From an uncultured Clostridia bacterium (GTDB lineage: Bacteria > Bacillota > Clostridia > Oscillospirales > Acutalibacteraceae), in contig CANQDR010000011.1 of assembly GCA_947593615.1 (NCBI GenBank), positions 1 through 58,377 of the forward strand: a stretch of DNA of 58,377 nucleotides, given 5' to 3'. Shown here piece after piece: positions 16,428-25,761 of the stretch. Numbering within the stretch: position 1 is the first letter of the stretch; every line of letters begins with the position of its first letter. Under the pieces are notes generated by a model that made no database searches, was not told where the DNA came from, and saw only the letters and a list, made by a program, of their open reading frames with translations. The position numbers and the translations under genes were made by a program.

Positions 16428-19400
16428 GTCATCCTACACACGTAGGATGTGGATTGAAATTGATGCAGAAAATCCTGCTTGACCCCAAAGCTGAGGTCAT
16501 CCTACACACGTAGGATGTGGATTGAAATGCTTATTCTATCGCTTCGGTGATTGCTATGGCAGGGTCATCCTACACACGTAGGATGTGGATTGAAATAATG
16601 ACGGAATTGTGGATATTTATGAAACCGACGGTCATCCTACACACGTAGGATGTGGATTGAAATTTATTCTCAACTGCTGATTTTACCAAATAACCTAGTC
16701 ATCCTACACACGTAGGATGTGGATTGAAATAAAAGTTGGCAGAAAAATCGCAGGCTGAGTATGACGTCATCCTACACACGTAGGATGTGGATTGAAATAA
16801 AACAATATGTTAGTCAGTCAATTAACAAATTTGGTCATCCTACACACGTAGGATGTGGATTGAAATAAGAGGGTGTTTATCCCGACAAAGAAAAAGTAAG
16901 TCGTCATCCTACACACGTAGGATGTGGATTGAAATTTATATCGCCAATCTGAATTTACATAAAAATAAGTCATCCTACACACGTAGGATGTGGATTGAAA
17001 TAAAGTTACTTTGGGCATCGGTTAAGACTGCTGACGTCATCCTACACACGTAGGATGTGGATTGAAATAGATTTATGGACAGAATTACAAAACATTGTTG
17101 ACAGTCATCCTACACACGTAGGATGTGGATTGAAATCGAGATTATCAATAGTCACACGCTCCCTTTGCTGGTCATCCTACACACGTAGGATGTGGATTGA
17201 AATTCCTTTTTGTACGTACACGCCCACCCAATACCGAGTCATCCTACACACGTAGGATGTGGATTGAAATTTTAGTAGTAAATTCAAGTTTGGTCTTGGA
17301 ATTTGGTCATCCTACACACGTAGGATGTGGATTGAAATTTATATTGTGGTTGGCTGTTGGTTGGTTGTTGGTTAGGTCATCCTACACACGTAGGATGTGG
17401 ATTGAAATAACTGTTAAACCTCCTAATTATTTATGAGACAAGTCATCCTACACACGTAGGATGTGGATTGAAATTTAACTGATTTTGTACTTGTATGTTT
17501 CATATACTGTCATCCTACACACGTAGGATGTGGATTGAAATAGCTTACAGAGTGGAGCAAAGACGAAAAAGTCAGGTCATCCTACACACGTAGGATGTGG
17601 ATTGAAATCGAACAGAATGAGAAGCGAGGATAATTTTGAAAGTCATCCTACACACGTAGGATGTGGATTGAAATAGATATAAGAGTATATAATCCTGAAA
17701 TAAGAGCAGTCATCCTACACACGTAGGATGTGGATTGAAATAGACTAAACGGCATAAATGCAAAGAAAACCGAAAGTCATCCTACACACGTAGGATGTGG
17801 ATTGAAATAAGGTCAGCATATTAAATATTTAGGTATGCAAAAGTCATCCTACACACGTAGGATGTGGATTGAAATCACTCTGGCTCGCATATAAAAAACC
17901 ACTTTTAAAAGTCATCCTACACACGTAGGATGTGGATTGAAATCCGTTCCTATGCGCCTTATTATTTGTCTTTATAAGTCATCCTACACACGTAGGATGT
18001 GGATTGAAATCATTACCATCTTTCATAATTTCCTTTAGCGGCTGTCATCCTACACACGTAGGATGTGGATTGAAATAAAGCATTAGTTAAAGCATTTGCT
18101 TCTGAAAACGGTCATCCTACACACGTAGGATGTGGATTGAAATACCTCACTTTATATACACAAAAAGTGTAATTTAGTCATCCTACACACGTAGGATGTG
18201 GATTGAAATTCAGTAGCAGGCGGCATTTTTTTAATTGCTAAAAAGTCATCCTACACACGTAGGATGTGGATTGAAATTGAGTGCCAGTCGGAAAGGGCGG
18301 ATTTTTATTATGTCATCCTACACACGTAGGATGTGGATTGAAATTTTAACAAACGATTACAGAAATGCATATATTCGGGTCATCCTACACACGTAGGATG
18401 TGGATTGAAATTTTTCCTGATGTGTTGCTGTTGGCGGTTCCATTGCCGTCATCCTACACACGTAGGATGTGGATTGAAATAGGAGGATGTAATGATGAGA
18501 GCGATGACGACTTTAAGTCATCCTACACACGTAGGATGTGGATTGAAATTGTATTGTTTAAAACGGTGGTTAGCGAAAATGACGTCATCCTACACACGTA
18601 GGATGTGGATTGAAATAGAAAGCAGATGTCCAGTTTGGCCGACTTGACTGTCATCCTACACACGTAGGATGTGGATTGAAATCTGAATATTTAGAGTTTG
18701 CAATATGGGCAGTATACGGTCATCCTACACACGTAGGATGTGGATTGAAATACTTGCAAGTGGTTTATTATCAGCGACCAATAGTGTCATCCTACACACG
18801 TAGGATGTGGATTGAAATCTCGAACCACGATTATAACTACAATGGGCGATGGTCATCCTACACACGTAGGATGTGGATTGAAATCTTAATTCTGCGGCAT
18901 TGCCATAAGCTGACATCAGTCATCCTACACACGTAGGATGTGGATTGAAATACTACCACATTTCGAACAAACCATAAATATATCCTCGTCATCCTACACA
19001 CGTAGGATGTGGATTGAAATCGTTAGGGAAATTAAATCCACACATACTTGGTTTGTCATCCTACACACGTAGGATGTGGATTGAAATTTTTATTTTGCTT
19101 TTTATCTATTTTAGTCCCACGTCATCCTACACACGTAGGATGTGGATTGAAATATCACCACCTGGAAAATTGATGCCATCGATTGCGGTCATCCTACACA
19201 CGTAGGATGTGGATTGAAATTGTGAACGGTACGGCCTTGATGAGAATGAGGTTCGCGGTCATCCTACACACGTAGGATGTGGATTGAAATCTTACTTTGA
19301 ACTGTATATTGATGATGATAACACGTCATCCTACACACGTAGGATGTGGATTGAAATAAAAGAGGTTGTCGCCGTAAAAGAGGATTCAACACCGTCATCC

Positions 19401-20911
19401 TACACACGTAGGATGTGGATTGAAATACAGTCCGCAGGAGGCGGACGAAAAACTTATAAAAAGTCATCCTACACACGTAGGATGTGGATTGAAATAAGTC
19501 AGCAAGCTCTTAAAGAGGAAACTGACGAAGTCATCCTACACACGTAGGATGTGGATTGAAATCTGCCACGAACTCATCCATACTTATAACATTGTGTCAT
19601 CCTACACACGTAGGATGTGGATTGAAATCAATGAGTGGAACGTAATGCAGCAGCTGATTGATATTGTCATCCTACACACGTAGGATGTGGATTGAAATTT
19701 TATTACAATACTATTATACTACCATACTTCTAAGTCATCCTACACACGTAGGATGTGGATTGAAATATAGGTTTAAAGTAAGAATGAATTAGTCTTTTGA
19801 GTCATCCTACACACGTAGGATGTGGATTGAAATTGCCATATTTTATCTCCTATAATCCCTCGTCTTCAGTCATCCTACACACGTAGGATGTGGATTGAAA
19901 TCATTTTGATATATTTTTTAATAAATCTCTAACCGGTCATCCTACACACGTAGGATGTGGATTGAAATTGATGACTTCGCAAAGTGCAACAAGCACAATA
20001 GCGGTCATCCTACACACGTAGGATGTGGATTGAAATGTCCTTTAGCTTCTTCATCTCAACGCCGATATCGTCATCCTACACACGTAGGATGTGGATTGAA
20101 ATATAAATGGCTTCCCCGATGAGATTGATAATCCCAGTCATCCTACACACGTAGGATGTGGATTGAAATAGTACAAGAGATTAAGAAATATGAGGAAATA
20201 AATGTCATCCTACACACGTAGGATGTGGATTGAAATAAGGCGATAAAGTTGGCAAATGGGTGGTTTTTTGAGTCATCCTACACACGTAGGATGTGGATTG
20301 AAATCTGATAGCTGATAGAAAAGTATAGTTGGTACTGGTCATCCTACACACGTAGGATGTGGATTGAAATCGTTTGGAACAGGCAAACAAAGGTCGGGTA
20401 CGCCTGTCATCCTACACACGTAGGATGTGGATTGAAATCAGTATCTTTAGAAATTTGATAAACTGTCAAACCGGTCATCCTACACACGTAGGATGTGGAT
20501 TGAAATTTAGATTATCTACCAAGTGCTTGAACTGTTTCTGTGTCATCCTACACACGTAGGATGTGGATTGAAATCACCAGCTCAAGACTTTAAGCTGTTT
20601 TTTTGAAAGTCATCCTACACACGTAGGATGTGGATTGAAATAGTCTGCATTTGTGGTTGAGGACAGCACAAAAATCGTCATCCTACACACGTAGGATGTG
20701 GATTGAAATTTATACACTCTAATAATTAAATTAGAGAGGAAAGAGTCATCCTACACACGTAGGATGTGGATTGAAATGATAAGAGATATAAATAAAAAGC
20801 GGCAACTATTGGTCATCCTACACACGTAGGATGTGGATTGAAATAGACACAAAGGCGTATTTGTATTTTGCCGGAGTGGTCATCCTACACATGTAGGATA
20901 GTGTAAAGTAA
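16428..20911 (+). CRISPR. Type I-C CRISPR array, 67 repeats and 66 spacers
   Basis: A 33-base repeat begins GTCATCCTACACACGTAGGA and ends TGTGGATTGAAAT; its inner part ATCCTAC-ACAC-GTAGGAT forms a hairpin. I counted 67 repeat starts (16428 to 20879) at 66-70 base intervals, so spacers are 33-37 bases. Every repeat looked identical except the last (20879-20911), which has CATG for CACG and loses the 3' handle. That degeneration marks the leader-distal end. No spacer was seen to match the rest of the window, but this check by eye was not exhaustive. Confidence 0.98.
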
Positions 20912-20935
20912 ACAGAATAAATGTTTTAAATAAAA

Positions 20936-20976
20936 CGAACCTGTTTGTGCTGTACGCACAAACAGGTTTTGTTCGC
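20936..20976. terminator. Terminator after the CRISPR array
   Basis: CGAACCTGTTTGTGC and GCACAAACAGGTTTTGTTCG form a long stem around a short loop, followed by CTTTT. It lies 25 bases beyond the degenerate last repeat and could work in both directions. Confidence 0.85.
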
Positions 20977-21057
20977 TTTTATTATAATTTTAGATAAATT
21001 TATCAATAAGAGCATAGCCCCACGCCAATTAAATGCGCCATGACCTTTAGTGCGTTA

Positions 21058-21285
21058 TCAACTAAAGCCGTAATAACGGAAAAGCGAGCCAATCAAGGAC
21101 AATTTGATTGATATTTTCGTTACTGGGTAAGAGCTTATGGTGACAGAACTCTGTTTAACACGCTGTATAATGTAACCTACTTGAACAAATGTTAGTGGGC
21201 CATTATCAACAGTTAGGTAAAGATAATCTGTATAATCTACATCAATAAAATTACAGCCGAGCGATTTAAACAGCTTTTCGGCTGC
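21058..21285 (-). pseudogene. Start-less open frame, unrecognised
   Basis: A 75-codon minus-strand frame bounded by stops reads KLFKSLGCNFIDVDYTDY... and ends RYYGFS. It has no start codon and no ribosome binding site, so it looks like the surviving C-terminal part of a gene cut off when the neighbouring element integrated. I do not recognise the family. The rest of 20977-21307 holds nothing else I can identify. Confidence 0.3.
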
Positions 21286-21307
21286 TTAAATCACTTTACT
21301 GTAATAT

Positions 21308-21352
21308 TGGCGCGCCGGAAGAGACTCGAACTCCCGACCTTCTGATTCGTAG
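21308..21352 (-). other. ICE left attachment site: 3' part of a tRNA-Arg(ACG)
   Basis: The minus strand carries CTACGAATCAGAAGG (part of an anticodon loop with ACG), a T arm GGGAGTTCGAGTCTCTT, acceptor strand CCGGCGC, discriminator G and CCA. The 5' half of the tRNA is absent; integrase DNA follows instead. This is the classical duplicated att core left when an element integrates into a tRNA 3' end. The intact tRNA should lie at the far right end of the element. Confidence 0.82.
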
Positions 21353-21414
21353 AAATCGCCATTGTTAGGTATCAGGTATATAATTAATGGTTGAATTATA
21401 TTAAGGAGATTTTT

Positions 21415-22467
21415 ATGGACAGAACATTTAATGAAATATCTAACTTATGGTTAGATAATGAAATCTATGGTAAAGACTATACATACAAGAAAGAACTTAA
21501 AAGCGCAGTTGTACATCTCAATCGCTATTTTGGAGATATGATTTGTAATAATATTAAAGGTTTAGATGTTGAGAAATTCATACGTTATAACTACGAACAT
21601 ATCAATCCAAACACAAATAAGCCTTTTTCAAAACGGCTTCTTAAAGATTTAGTTTCTGTAGGATTCAGGGTATTTGAGTTTGCTCTTGATAATGAGCTTA
21701 TAGATAATGTTAGAAATCCATTTACCGGCAAAAAGAAAAAAATACCAAAAGATGCTCCTGTGACAGAGCGCAATCCTATTGATAATATTCAAAAACAATT
21801 AATATTAAGTGTTTATCACCGCACACAAATAGCAGCCCTGGTGATGCTTTATTGTGGGCTGCGCAAAGGTGAAATAATCCCTCTTGAATGGTCTGACATA
21901 GATTTTAAAGAAAAGACTTTATCGGTAACTAAAAGTGCCGTTCGTCAAGACAGTAATCATTATAAAATAACATCTCATACTAAAAATGGTAAAGACAGAT
22001 ATATTCCTATTCCTGATAATTTACTCTCTTATTTAAAATTAGCCAAGTACAATTGTCCTGGCACAAAATATATTTATCCGCAAAAAAACGGAAATTTGCA
22101 TTCCGTTACAACCTGGAATAAAACTTGGAATAGCTATCTAACACACCTTAACTATAAATATTATTGTTTAACAGCTAAATCACTTGGTCAGACCCCAAAA
22201 GCCTATAATGCTCCTACAGGTATTCCAAAAATTCTTGAGCGTTTCACGGCTCATCAGCTCCGGCATACATATTGTACAATGCTTTATATGGCAGGAGTTG
22301 ACATACTTACTACAAGTAAGCTAATGGGGCATTCAAGCATACAAATAACTCTTGAAATTTATACTCATCTTGATGAAAAGTATAAGAAGCTTAATATATC
22401 AAAATTTAATGAATATATTGCTAATGATAAAAGCAACAAAATTATTTTTCTCAATAATGTAATATAA
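21415..22467 (+). CDS. Tyrosine recombinase, ICE integrase
   Basis: The 350-residue protein has an N-terminal SAM-like arm/core-binding domain and a C-terminal catalytic domain. The catalytic residues are Arg in CGLRKGEIIPLEW, Lys in HTKNGKDRYIPI, His-X-X-Arg in AHQLRHTYCTM, His in GHSSIQITLEIYTH and the nucleophile Tyr in the same motif. AAGGAG (21403-21408) sets the start at ATG 21415 rather than the upstream TTG. Sitting about 60 bases from the tRNA-Arg fragment, it should catalyse site-specific integration and excision there. Confidence 0.95.
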   Translation: MDRTFNEISNLWLDNEIYGKDYTYKKELKSAVVHLNRYFGDMICNNIKGLDVEKFIRYNYEHINPNTNKPFSKRLLKDLVSVGFRVFEFALDNELIDNVRNPFTGKKKKIPKDAPVTERNPIDNIQKQLILSVYHRTQIAALVMLYCGLRKGEIIPLEWSDIDFKEKTLSVTKSAVRQDSNHYKITSHTKNGKDRYIPIPDNLLSYLKLAKYNCPGTKYIYPQKNGNLHSVTTWNKTWNSYLTHLNYKYYCLTAKSLGQTPKAYNAPTGIPKILERFTAHQLRHTYCTMLYMAGVDILTTSKLMGHSSIQITLEIYTHLDEKYKKLNISKFNEYIANDKSNKIIFLNNVI

Positions 22468-22478
22468 AATAAAATTAA

Positions 22479-22510
22479 CCGATTGCATATGCAGTCGGTC
22501 TTTTTATTTT
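22479..22510 (+). terminator. Terminator after the integrase
   Basis: CCGATTGCATATGCAGTCGG forms a stem followed by TCTTTTTATTTT, 12 bases beyond the integrase stop. Confidence 0.85.
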
Positions 22511-22516
22511 ACCAAC

Positions 22517-22533
22517 TGTCCCTCCGAGGGACA
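22517..22533. repeat. ICE palindrome, copy 1
   Basis: TGTCCCTC and its reverse complement around one central base (TGTCCCTCCGAGGGACA). It lies 34 bases upstream of the small gene at 22567, right behind the integrase terminator. Confidence 0.85.
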
Positions 22534-22566
22534 CATATAAAAACTGAAACCAAAGGAGGTGTAATT

Positions 22567-22791
22567 ATGAGCGCATCTAACTACGAACAACCGTATATTG
22601 ATAATATTGTTGTAGGTTATCACAACGACAAAGTTATTGTCAAGCAGGATGACGGAGCATTGTTTTTTTGCGAAATTCCAGAAAATCTTATAATGCCCGG
22701 CGAAACAATGGCACCAAGAGATTTAACCAGTATTTCAGTGCTTCCGGCTGATGAACAGGAAGAAATCAGAATCAAATATGCAGACAGCTAG
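22567..22791 (+). CDS. Small acidic ICE protein, function unknown
   Basis: A 74-residue acidic protein (MSASNYEQPYIDNIVVGYHN...) with no membrane segment and no recognised domain. AAAGGAGGTG just before ATG 22567 decides this start over an upstream in-frame one. It ends nine bases before the ArdC-like gene and presumably shares its transcript. By position it might help the antirestriction protein, but that is a guess. Confidence 0.7.
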   Translation: MSASNYEQPYIDNIVVGYHNDKVIVKQDDGALFFCEIPENLIMPGETMAPRDLTSISVLPADEQEEIRIKYADS

Positions 22792-22800
22792 GTGTAAAAA

Positions 22801-23853
22801 ATGACATATGACCCTTCAAAATCAGAAGAACTAAAAAAAGAAATGCAGCAAAAGGTCATAGACCTTGCTAAAAACTTTGTACAAAATCCGCAGGAAATAG
22901 CAGAATATCTTAAATTTTCCTCTCGCTTTTATAATTACAGTACCCGAAACTCAATGCTTATCTACTCTCAAAATCAAGGCGCACGGTATTGTAACAGCTT
23001 TAAAGCATTTAAGGATATGGGATATTCCGTAAGACGAGGCGAACATGGTATGAAAATACTTGTACCTACTGTAAAAACATATCTGCATATTGGCGATAAC
23101 CTTGTACCACTCAGCAAAGCAACGGCCGAACAGAAAAAAGACTATAAACTTAATCAAATTCAGGCAGAACAAAAACTCCATTTTAAAGTTGGAACAGTAT
23201 TTGACATTACACAGACAAATTGTCCAAAAAATGATTATCCAAAATATTTTGACCTTGGCTACTCATCAGAACAGCACGCACAGATTTACAATACAATCAA
23301 AAATTATTGTGAACAAAATCTGAATTGTCCTGTATATGAAAATGCTTTCAACTCTGTTAAGCTGCGAGGTTATTATGACACGGCAAATAATTCAATATCA
23401 TTAAGCGGTATGTTTGATGATACAACAAAGCTATCAATCCTAACTCACGAAGCCGGACACGCAATACTGCACAATGATAAAACAAAGAGACACGAACAGC
23501 GGTCAAACGCACAAATTGAATTTGAAGCTGATGCCACTTCTGTTATGCTGCAATCATACTTTGGAATTAAAATCACTGAAAGCCGATTACGGCATATGTC
23601 AAATTGCTACAAAGTAATTATGTCTGATAAAAACATAACAAGCAAGGATGTTACCGCTTCGCTCGACAGAGCACACAGCGCATTTAAAAATGTTATTGAT
23701 AATGTTAATCAGGAGTTAAGACCTGATTTTACACAATTGCAAGTGCAAACGCAAAATCAGACACCCACACTGCAAACAGCTTCACCGCAGCAGCCTGTCT
23801 TGCCAAGTCAAATTCCGGATATAGGCTTTGGCGGTATGAATTTTTCAATGTAA
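22801..23853 (+). CDS. ArdC-like antirestriction protein (ssDNA-binding plus metallopeptidase domains)
   Basis: The 350-residue protein starts with an ArdC N-terminal domain (SSRFYNYSTRNSMLIYSQNQ, FKAFKDMGYSVRRGEHGMKI) and has an ImmA/IrrE-type zinc peptidase domain with LTHEAGHAILHND (HEXXH) and the third ligand region FEADATSVML. A Gln/Pro-rich tail follows. ArdC proteins bind incoming single-stranded DNA and protect it from host restriction; they are usual on conjugative elements. Expression soon after entry would fit its place next to the integrase. Confidence 0.85.
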   Translation: MTYDPSKSEELKKEMQQKVIDLAKNFVQNPQEIAEYLKFSSRFYNYSTRNSMLIYSQNQGARYCNSFKAFKDMGYSVRRGEHGMKILVPTVKTYLHIGDNLVPLSKATAEQKKDYKLNQIQAEQKLHFKVGTVFDITQTNCPKNDYPKYFDLGYSSEQHAQIYNTIKNYCEQNLNCPVYENAFNSVKLRGYYDTANNSISLSGMFDDTTKLSILTHEAGHAILHNDKTKRHEQRSNAQIEFEADATSVMLQSYFGIKITESRLRHMSNCYKVIMSDKNITSKDVTASLDRAHSAFKNVIDNVNQELRPDFTQLQVQTQNQTPTLQTASPQQPVLPSQIPDIGFGGMNFSM

Positions 23854-23866
23854 TATATTTACATAT

Positions 23867-23892
23867 GATTGCAAATCGGCAGTCTTTTTTAT
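23867..23892 (+). terminator. Probable terminator after the ArdC-like gene
   Basis: GATTGC pairs with GCAGTC and is followed by TTTTTTATT. Confidence 0.6.
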
Positions 23893-23904
23893 TGTCATAA
23901 AACA

Positions 23905-23929
23905 CAAGTGTCCCTCGGAGGGACACTTG
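23905..23929. repeat. ICE palindrome, copy 2
   Basis: CAAGTGTCCCTC followed by its reverse complement around one central base. It lies between the ArdC-like gene and the first type I toxin locus, about 90 bases before that locus. Confidence 0.9.
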
Positions 23930-24103
23930 TATCAAAAGAATAATATTATAACAATAGATTGACAAATACTACAAGGCTCGACAAATAGTACAAATCATAT
24001 ATTATATAATTTAAGCGTTACAGAGAAATCAAGGCGGTTAGCATTACATCCGAACACAATTTAAAAAGCATTGGCTTAATAATTGTGAAAGGAGTGATGC
24101 AAT

Positions 24104-24166
24104 GTGGAATACATAATATGTTTCACGTTACTTATTGTGATTATAATTATCGCAATAAAGAAATAA
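24104..24166 (+). CDS. Type I toxin-like small hydrophobic peptide, locus 1
   Basis: GTG 24104 follows AAAGGAG and encodes a 20-residue peptide: MEYIICFTLL, then Ile/Val-rich, ending AIKK. It is a single membrane helix with a charged tail, as in type I toxins. The surrounding 24016-24242 segment has exactly complementary ends (GTTACAGAGAAA with TTTCTCTGTAAC, GCGGTTAGCA with TGCTAACCGC), predicting 5'-3' pairing of the mRNA, another hallmark. CACAATT and AATTGTG around the ribosome binding site could hide it. The peptide should insert in the host's inner membrane if antisense control is lost. No family match is claimed. Confidence 0.7.
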   Translation: MEYIICFTLLIVIIIIAIKK

Positions 24167-24240
24167 CCGCCCAACTGCCATTGGACGGTTATTAAAAACA
24201 AACCTAAAATGTGCTAACCGCAATTAACGGTTTCTCTGTA
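24165..24240 (-). ncRNA. Predicted antisense antitoxin RNA, locus 1
   Basis: On the minus strand a perfect promoter, TTGACA (24269-24274) and TATAAT (24246-24251) with a 17-base spacer, fires leftward into the toxin gene. The transcript would start near 24240 and meet a hairpin (AATAACCG with CGGTTATT, 24163-24195). The ends given are estimates; only the promoter is seen directly. Confidence 0.65.
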
Positions 24241-24287
24241 ACATTATTATATATTATGATTTAAAAATTGTCAATATTTAAGTTTTA

Positions 24288-24317
24288 TGCACTCGAAACA
24301 TTCGAGTGCATTTTTTA
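24288..24317 (+). terminator. Rho-independent terminator
   Basis: TGCACTCGAA pairs with TTCGAGTGCA and is followed by six T. It lies between toxin locus 1 and palindrome copy 3. Confidence 0.85.
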
Positions 24318-24329
24318 TTATCAAAAACA

Positions 24330-24353
24330 CAAGTGTCCCTGGAGGGACATTTG
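24330..24353. repeat. ICE palindrome, copy 3 (slightly diverged)
   Basis: CAAGTGTCCCT and AGGGACATTTG with the centre shortened by one base and one arm mismatch; 20 bases before the TTG start of the fragment at 24374. Confidence 0.8.
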
Positions 24354-24373
24354 AAACAGAAAGAAGGTTTAAA

Positions 24374-24568
24374 TTGAAAAATGAAAAATACGGGATGTTA
24401 AGTGATATAATTATCAATTCGTCAGAGATAAAACTGAAATCAATAGCCCTGTTTCATTACATGAAGTTTTTAGAAAAAAACTCAAAAAATTCATCGAACG
24501 ACACTTTAAGCTCGGATAAACTAACATCATGTTCTTCTAAAGACTTACGGCATTTACGCAAACAATGA
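24374..24568 (+). pseudogene. Probable truncated ICE gene
   Basis: TTG 24374 follows palindrome copy 3 and AGAAGG and encodes 64 residues (LKNEKYGMLSDIIINSSEIK...). The last part runs through the 3' end of the minus-strand gene at 24457-24822, so its native end appears to have been replaced. A short leading helix SSEIKLKSIALFHYMKFLEK is all that can be described. I do not recognise the family and it may not be translated. Confidence 0.35.
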
Positions 24569-24822
24569 TTTACACCCTTATAATTTAAGCGTAGATTTTC
24601 ATCATTAGTTTGTGGATTATCCAAATACTTCTCAATTGTTTGTTTTATCATTCTGAGATACAGATACAAAAATTCAATTTCTTCTATATAAAATGAGTTT
24701 TCATTTAACAAAAGCTTGTTTTTTAGAGGAAAGTTTGTGATATTATTTTCAAACATAAATTTATTTAAAATCTGTATCAAAAATTCAACTTCAATATCAG
24801 TAAAAATTATCTTTAATTTCAT
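24457..24822 (-). CDS. Hypothetical helical protein
   Basis: A 121-residue acidic, Leu/Phe-rich helical protein (MKLKIIFTDIEVEFLIQILN...) with no signal peptide. On the minus strand AAAGGAG stands six bases before ATG 24822, which is strong support for translation. It points away from parA and overlaps the tail of the truncated plus-strand frame. I do not recognise a family. Its leftward orientation, against nearly all other ICE genes, suggests an independent cargo gene. Confidence 0.65.
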   Translation of the reverse strand: MKLKIIFTDIEVEFLIQILNKFMFENNITNFPLKNKLLLNENSFYIEEIEFLYLYLRMIKQTIEKYLDNPQTNDENLRLNYKGVNHCLRKCRKSLEEHDVSLSELKVSFDEFFEFFSKNFM

Positions 24823-24890
24823 AAGCTACTCCTTTACAAAGTATTATACACAACAGTATAAACATTTGTAAAGCATAATATTTAAACACT

Positions 24891-24915
24891 CAAGTGTCCC
24901 TCGGAGGGACACTTG
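24891..24915. repeat. ICE palindrome, copy 4 (upstream of parA)
   Basis: CAAGTGTCCCTC followed by its reverse complement around one central base, 33 bases upstream of the parA ATG. Confidence 0.92.
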
Positions 24916-24948
24916 CAAATAAAAATAATTAATTCGGGGGAATTAAAA

Positions 24949-25761
24949 ATGAACGAAACAAAGAACACAAACAAAAAAGCTATTAAAATCGCAGTAACAA
25001 ATCAAAAGGGCGGTGTAGGCAAAACTACAACCGTTATGAACATAGGAGCTGCACTTGCTATAAACAAGCGCAGAGTTCTTCTTGTTGACTGCGACCCACA
25101 ACATCATTTGTCAAATTGGTTCGGCTTTGAACCTGACGGCAAACCAACAACATCAGATATAATTTTCAGTGTCGTCACAAATCAGAAGATAAACTACAGC
25201 AACTGCATACGGCACAACGAAAATGAAAACATTGATTACATACCCTCAATAAATGTTCTTGCCGGTATGCTTGGTATTATCGCTGCCGACAACAACAGTT
25301 CTAATGTCATCTTGAGGATTTTTGAAGATGACTATTTTAACAACAATTACGATTACATAATATTTGATTGTCAAACCGCTCTTGACTTGCTTGTTACAAA
25401 CATACTCAAAGCCTGTGACAAGCTGATTATCCCTGTTCAAGCTGACTTGCTCAGCTACGATGGCGTGGAACAGATGACAGAAACATTTATGCGAGTAAAA
25501 AACGATACGGATATACGCAAATACTTAATCGGATTGTTGGTAACAATGTATCAGACAAATACAAAACATTCGTCCACTATTTATAATGCACTAAGAGAAA
25601 GCTACGGCGACTTGGTTTTTAATACATACATTTCTTTCAGAACTGAAACAAAAAATGCTGTGGGTTTCCACCGCAGCAGCGTTGCCGATTCTAAATCAGT
25701 TGTCGGCGCTCAATATATTGAAGTTGCCCATAAAATAATGGAGGTGTGCGAAAATGCCTGA
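24949..25761 (+). CDS. parA: ParA-family partition ATPase
   Basis: The 270-residue protein has the deviant Walker A KGGVGKTTTVMNIG, the LLVDCDPQHHLSNWFG motif and the DYIIFDCQTALDLLVTN Walker B region of ParA/Soj proteins. It should form a DNA-bound ATPase that works with ParB in segregation or maintenance of the excised circular ICE. ATG 24949 is chosen over an upstream start that overlaps the palindrome. Its stop overlaps the parB start by eight bases. Confidence 0.93.
   Translation: MNETKNTNKKAIKIAVTNQKGGVGKTTTVMNIGAALAINKRRVLLVDCDPQHHLSNWFGFEPDGKPTTSDIIFSVVTNQKINYSNCIRHNENENIDYIPSINVLAGMLGIIAADNNSSNVILRIFEDDYFNNNYDYIIFDCQTALDLLVTNILKACDKLIIPVQADLLSYDGVEQMTETFMRVKNDTDIRKYLIGLLVTMYQTNTKHSSTIYNALRESYGDLVFNTYISFRTETKNAVGFHRSSVADSKSVVGAQYIEVAHKIMEVCENA

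Noticed and set aside
16818-20559. Many 60-90 codon open frames on both strands across the array, with recurring words such as SSYTRRMWIEI.
   Set aside because: They are translations of the CRISPR repeat and have no ribosome binding sites.
16461-20878. A spacer targeting the neighbouring ICE or the host genes in this window.
   Set aside because: No match was noticed, but the comparison by eye was not exhaustive, so no claim is made either way.
24016-24242. Interpreting the toxin loci as MITEs because of their inverted ends.
   Set aside because: No target-site duplication is visible, and the ends are better explained by RNA pairing, with a coding frame and a consensus antisense promoter in place.
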